Source: Marvinbryantia sp.
GTDB lineage: Bacteria > Bacillota > Clostridia > Lachnospirales > Lachnospiraceae
DNA: 8,544 nucleotides
Direction: 5' to 3'
NCBI GenBank assembly: GCA_016297895.1
Contig: JAEDFS010000067.1
Span: forward strand, 1 to 8,544
Positions 5,568 to 8,544 of this stretch are shown here, in pieces (position 1 is the first letter of the stretch; each line of letters opens with the position of its first letter). The notes under the pieces were generated by a model that was not told the origin of the DNA, made no database searches, and worked only from the letters and a program-made list of their open reading frames with translations. A program made the translations under genes and the position numbers.

Positions 5568-6401
5568 ATGAATCCAGTCTATGAGAAACTGACCAGATGT
5601 TACGAAAGCGTGAGAGCAAAGATTGATTTTCAACCGGAGATTGCCCTGATCCTGGGCTCCGGTCTTGGTGATTACGGTGAGAGTATTCAGGTGGAGGCGA
5701 CGCTGGATTACCATGAGATAGAAGGGTTTCCGGTGTCTACGGTACCGGGACACAAGGGACGTTTTATTTTCGGCTATGTGAATGGCGTTCCGGTCGTGTG
5801 TATGCAGGGACGTGTGCATTACTATGAGGGGTATCCCGTGACAGATGTGGTATTGCCTACCCGCCTGATGGGAATGCTGGGAGCGAAGGTTTTGTTCCTG
5901 ACCAATGCAGCCGGCGGTGTGAATGTTGATTTTTCAGCCGGAGATTTTATGCTGATCACCGATCAGATTGCGAGCTTTGTACCCTCTCCGCTGATTGGAG
6001 CTAACATAGATGAGCTGGGACTTCGATTCCCGGACATGAGTCAGATTTATAAAAAGGAGCTGCAGGAGGTGCTGCGCAGCACAGCGAAGGAGCTTGGCAT
6101 CAGGCTTCAGGAAGGCGTCTACATGCAGCTGACCGGGCCGAACTTTGAATCTCCGGCCGAGATCAGGATGTACCGGACACTGGGAGCGGATGCGGTCGGC
6201 ATGAGTACGGCGGTGGAAGCTATGGCGGCAAACCACATGGGCATGAAGGTCTGCGGCATTTCCTGTATTTCCAATCTGGCTGCAGGCATGAAAGAAGATC
6301 CGCTGACCCATGAAGAAGTGCAGGAGACGGCGGACCGGGTAGCCGGAGAATTTAAGAGATTGATTACAGCCTCCATTGAAAATATTCACAAAGCATTGTA
6401 A
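5568..6401 (+). CDS. punA: Purine nucleoside phosphorylase, trimeric PNP/MTAP family
   Basis: A 277-residue cytosolic enzyme that splits purine nucleosides with phosphate into free base and (deoxy)ribose 1-phosphate. Phosphate-site marks: G30-S31-G-L-G, P60-G61-H62, and G81-R82-V-H84-Y-Y-E-G. N113-A-A-G-G117 follows, then T189-G-P-N-F193-E194-S, M212-S213-T and S235-N236-L-A-A-G. E194 and N236 correspond to human PNP Glu201 and Asn243, which read a 6-oxopurine (inosine, guanosine); 5'-methylthioadenosine phosphorylases have Ser and Asp there. Length is normal. The start ATG is supported by GGAGGG upstream (about 5556-5561). It opens a tight operon with an alcohol dehydrogenase and MtnA, so its 1-phosphate sugar product may be passed to MtnA rather than only to general purine salvage. 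Family assignment is firm; the physiological substrate is inference. Confidence 0.93.
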   Translation: MNPVYEKLTRCYESVRAKIDFQPEIALILGSGLGDYGESIQVEATLDYHEIEGFPVSTVPGHKGRFIFGYVNGVPVVCMQGRVHYYEGYPVTDVVLPTRLMGMLGAKVLFLTNAAGGVNVDFSAGDFMLITDQIASFVPSPLIGANIDELGLRFPDMSQIYKKELQEVLRSTAKELGIRLQEGVYMQLTGPNFESPAEIRMYRTLGADAVGMSTAVEAMAANHMGMKVCGISCISNLAAGMKEDPLTHEEVQETADRVAGEFKRLITASIENIHKAL

Positions 6402-6425
6402 ATATAGGCAGGTGAGAGGATACCG

Positions 6426-7355
6426 ATGAAAGCATTGTATTTTGACGGTGAGAAAGCCGTATACCGGGAGGATTATCCGAAACCGGAGGCAGCGCCGGGA
6501 CACAGCCTTATCCGGGTGCTGGTGTCTGCAATCTGTAACACAGACCGGGAAGTACTCCGGGGCTATCGCCCCAATTTCCGGGGTGTGCTGGGTCATGAAT
6601 TTGTGGGCATAGTAGAACAATCCGACGATCCGGCGCTTGTAGGAAAGCGTGTGGTGGGAGAACTGAATGAGGGCTGCGGAGAGTGTATTTACTGCCGCAC
6701 CGGCAGAGAAAAGCACTGTATCAGTCGGAAGGTCATCGGCATGGAAGGACTGGACGGAACCTTTGAGGAGTATTTTGTCCTTGCGAACCATCTGATTCAT
6801 GTGGTGCCGGATTCTCTGCCTGCCGAGCAGGCGATCTTTACGGAGCCTTTGGCTGCAGCACTGGAGATTCCCAATCAGCTCCATATTCGCCCGGAGCTTA
6901 ATGTGGCGGTGATTGGAGACGGACGTCTGGCGCTGATGATCACGGAGGTTCTGTCGCTTTACGGCGTGGATCTGACGGTGATCGGAAAGCATCCGGAGAA
7001 GTTGAAGCGGTTTCAGCCCTATGCAAAGACAGAGAGAAGCCCGGAAGATACTTACGAGGTGGTGATCGATGCCACCGGATCGCCCAGCGGGATTGAGCTG
7101 GCAAAGAATATCGTCCGTAAGCGGGGTACGATTGTGATGAAAAGTACCTATGCCGGAGACGTTCAGCTGGATCTGAGCTATTTCGTGGTAAATGAGATCA
7201 CGATCATGGGAAGCCGCTGTGGCCCCTTTGAACCGGCACTGGAGCTTCTCAATAAAAAGCTGGTACAGCTGCCGCCTATAGAGCTGTGGGATCTTAGGGA
7301 TTACGAGCAGGCTTTTGCATCCCATGCCTTTAAGACAGGCTTTCGGTTTACCTGA
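6426..7355 (+). CDS. Zinc-type alcohol dehydrogenase, MDR superfamily
   Basis: A 309-residue medium-chain dehydrogenase/reductase that interconverts an alcohol and an aldehyde or ketone using NAD(P). Catalytic zinc ligands are C37 (in ICNTD), H57-E58 (in LGHE) and E140 (in FTEPLAAALE). Structural zinc is held by C84, C87, C90 and C98. The Rossmann motif is V162-I-G164-D-G166-R-L-A169. After the second strand the sequence reads VIGKHPEKL, without the acidic residue usual for NAD binding, so NADP(H) is possible. It is shorter than the common 340-380 residues, but the N-terminus, both zinc sites and the cofactor fold are present and no frameshift is seen; the shorter region is in the C-terminal part. 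It starts 24 bases after the phosphorylase with GAGAGGA (6414-6420) as ribosome binding site, and MtnA follows after 18 bases. In this operon a role in reducing an aldehyde from sugar-phosphate cleavage is plausible but unproven. Confidence 0.88.
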   Translation: MKALYFDGEKAVYREDYPKPEAAPGHSLIRVLVSAICNTDREVLRGYRPNFRGVLGHEFVGIVEQSDDPALVGKRVVGELNEGCGECIYCRTGREKHCISRKVIGMEGLDGTFEEYFVLANHLIHVVPDSLPAEQAIFTEPLAAALEIPNQLHIRPELNVAVIGDGRLALMITEVLSLYGVDLTVIGKHPEKLKRFQPYAKTERSPEDTYEVVIDATGSPSGIELAKNIVRKRGTIVMKSTYAGDVQLDLSYFVVNEITIMGSRCGPFEPALELLNKKLVQLPPIELWDLRDYEQAFASHAFKTGFRFT

Positions 7356-7373
7356 CAGAGAGGGAAGAGAAAT

Positions 7374-8450
7374 ATGAGAGAGAAAAGAGAAATACTGGCA
7401 GATAATGTCCACCTGAGCGAGGATGGCAAATGTGTAGTCATCATTGATCAGCGGGCCCTGCCAAATGAAGTGATAGAGCTGACGCTCTCTACGGCTAAGG
7501 AGATGTACGATGCAATCAAATCTCTGGCAGTGCGGGGAGCACCTGCCATCGGCATCTGTGCAGGCTACAGCCTTTACTGTCTGGCGCAGCAGATCGATGC
7601 GGCAGATTTTGAGACCTTTTATGCACAGCTTGTTAAGGACAAGGCTTATCTGGATTCGTCCCGTCCTACCGCAGTGAACTTAAGCTGGGCTCTGAACCGG
7701 ATGGAAAAGCTGGTTCTGGATAACAGAGACAAAGAGGTAGAAGAGATCGTCCGCCTGATGGGAGTGGAGGCAGAGAACATCCAGCGGGAGGATATTGAGA
7801 TGTGCCGGAAGATTTCCGAGTATGGCCTCTCGCTTCTGAAGAATGGAGACGGCGTCCTGACTCACTGCAATGCAGGCCCTCTTGCCACCTCACGGTATGG
7901 AACGGCTATCGGTCCAATGCTTCTGGGACATGAGCGAGGTATGCAGTTTCATGTATTTTCTGATGAGACAAGACCTCTGCTGCAGGGAGCCAGACTGACC
8001 TCCTATGAATTGCAGAAGGCAGGCGTGGACGTGACCTTGATCTGCGACAATATGGCAAGCCTGGTCATGAAAAATGGCTGGGTACAGGCCTGCTTCGTAG
8101 GGTGTGACCGAATCGCAGCCAACGGGGACGCAGCCAATAAGATTGGAACCAGCGGTGTGGCGATTCTGGCGAAGCATTACGGAATTCCCATGTATGTGCT
8201 GGGTCCCACTTCTACCATTGATATGAACTGCAAGAGCGGCGATGAGATCGTCATTGAGCTTCGGGATGAGGATGAGATCCGATCCAAATTTTATGAGAAG
8301 CCCATGGCGCTTCGGGAAGTAAAATGCTACAATCCGGCTTTTGATGTAACCGATCATGAGCTGATTACCGCAATCATTACAGAGAAGGGTATCTGCAGGG
8401 CACCCTACACGGAAAGCCTTGCAAAGCTGTTTGAGTCAACCGCCGAATAG
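7374..8450 (+). CDS. mtnA: S-methyl-5-thioribose-1-phosphate isomerase (MtnA family)
   Basis: A 358-residue aldose-ketose isomerase that converts S-methyl-5-thioribose 1-phosphate to the ribulose 1-phosphate form in methionine salvage. Some family members also act on 5-deoxyribose 1-phosphate, and related archaeal enzymes use ribose 1,5-bisphosphate. Visible marks: R54-G-A-P-A-I-G60; S96-R97-P-T-A-V-N-L; the catalytic Cys C165 in THCNAGPLAT; T199-R-P-L-L-Q204-G-A-R-L-T; and the catalytic Asp D245 in GCDRIAANGDAANKIGT. Length is normal for MtnA (about 345-370). Start: ATG with AGGGA (7361-7365) eight bases upstream. It is the third gene of the operon after the phosphorylase and dehydrogenase. 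No methylthioribose kinase, dehydratase or enolase/phosphatase of the classical pathway is seen here, which favours a shunt-type use of the product. The true substrate may be methylthio-, deoxy- or another 5-modified ribose 1-phosphate. Confidence 0.93.
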   Translation: MREKREILADNVHLSEDGKCVVIIDQRALPNEVIELTLSTAKEMYDAIKSLAVRGAPAIGICAGYSLYCLAQQIDAADFETFYAQLVKDKAYLDSSRPTAVNLSWALNRMEKLVLDNRDKEVEEIVRLMGVEAENIQREDIEMCRKISEYGLSLLKNGDGVLTHCNAGPLATSRYGTAIGPMLLGHERGMQFHVFSDETRPLLQGARLTSYELQKAGVDVTLICDNMASLVMKNGWVQACFVGCDRIAANGDAANKIGTSGVAILAKHYGIPMYVLGPTSTIDMNCKSGDEIVIELRDEDEIRSKFYEKPMALREVKCYNPAFDVTDHELITAIITEKGICRAPYTESLAKLFESTAE

Positions 8451-8496
8451 GCGTTTGCTATAAAACTATTTTACTATATTTTAAGGAGGATCTATT

Positions 8497-8544
8497 ATGA
8501 AAAAACCTTTCGCAGCACTGCTCTGCGCATGCATGACAGCAACA
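8497..8544 (+). CDS. Start of a secreted protein or lipoprotein (partial, 3' end outside window)
   Basis: An excellent ribosome binding site AAGGAGGA (8483-8490) lies six bases before an ATG that opens 16 codons up to the window edge. They encode MKKPFAALLCACMTAT: two Lys and then a hydrophobic stretch with Cys at positions 10 and 12, which looks like the beginning of a signal peptide. It is 46 bases after mtnA in the same direction, so it is likely in the same operon. A substrate-binding lipoprotein of an ABC transporter (for example the BMP/nucleoside type) would fit the salvage genes, but nothing seen so far proves this. The gap 8451-8496 is AT-rich with no convincing promoter or terminator. 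Confidence 0.7.
   Translation, partial: MKKPFAALLCACMTAT

Noticed and set aside
5934..7412. A 492-codon open frame on the minus strand opposite the phosphorylase and dehydrogenase genes
   Set aside because: It is antisense to two genes with complete catalytic motifs, has no ribosome binding site and its translation, rich in His, Cys and Arg, resembles no protein family.
8451..8496. Possible promoter before the last partial gene
   Set aside because: TTGCTA (8455-8460) and TATATT (8475-8480) are only 14 bases apart, too close for a normal promoter.
1..8544. CRISPR arrays, tRNA/rRNA genes, insertion sequences, phage or toxin-antitoxin genes
   Set aside because: No regularly spaced repeats, no cloverleaf-like segment, no transposase or integrase motifs and no terminal inverted repeats were seen.

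Overview
This 8.5-kb window looks like chromosome from a low-to-mid GC Firmicute, most probably a gut-type Lachnospiraceae/Clostridia. The grounds are strong AGGAGG-like ribosome binding sites, sigma-A type promoters, short intergenic gaps and the overall protein character. No gene fixes the species. The left half (to about 4.5 kb) is more AT-rich and holds small accessory-type genes. The right half is more GC-rich and is a tight metabolic operon.

Left part (1-3686): the last codons of a probable YoaP-like acetyltransferase, then a small hairpin, then a 293-residue protein joining a RimJ/RimL-type GNAT acetyltransferase to a SnoaL/NTF2-like domain. Convergent to it, on the minus strand, is an M18 zinc aminopeptidase whose promoter shows that its true start is 20 codons inside the longest reading frame. 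Divergent from that is a two-gene plus-strand unit: an AAC(3)-family aminoglycoside N-acetyltransferase homologue and a short SnoaL-like protein that appears to lack its central part.

Middle (3687-5537): a TetR-family regulator under a near-consensus promoter whose -10 hexamer sits between two nearly identical palindromic operators, strong evidence of autoregulation. It is followed by an alpha/beta hydrolase (esterase), probably co-transcribed, and by a hairpin with a T-tract.

Right part (5568-8544): purine nucleoside phosphorylase, a zinc-type alcohol dehydrogenase and MtnA-family S-methyl-5-thioribose-1-phosphate isomerase with gaps of 24 and 18 bases, then the first 16 codons of a secreted protein or lipoprotein. 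Phosphorolysis to a sugar 1-phosphate, isomerisation to a ketose 1-phosphate, and an alcohol dehydrogenase that could reduce an aldehyde product match the logic of the DHAP-shunt type of salvage of 5'-methylthioadenosine or 5'-deoxyadenosine. The required aldolase is not in the window, and the phosphorylase has the residues typical of 6-oxopurine enzymes, so deaminated nucleosides may be the real substrates. This operon is the most interesting part of the window. I saw no tRNA, rRNA, CRISPR array, insertion sequence or phage gene.
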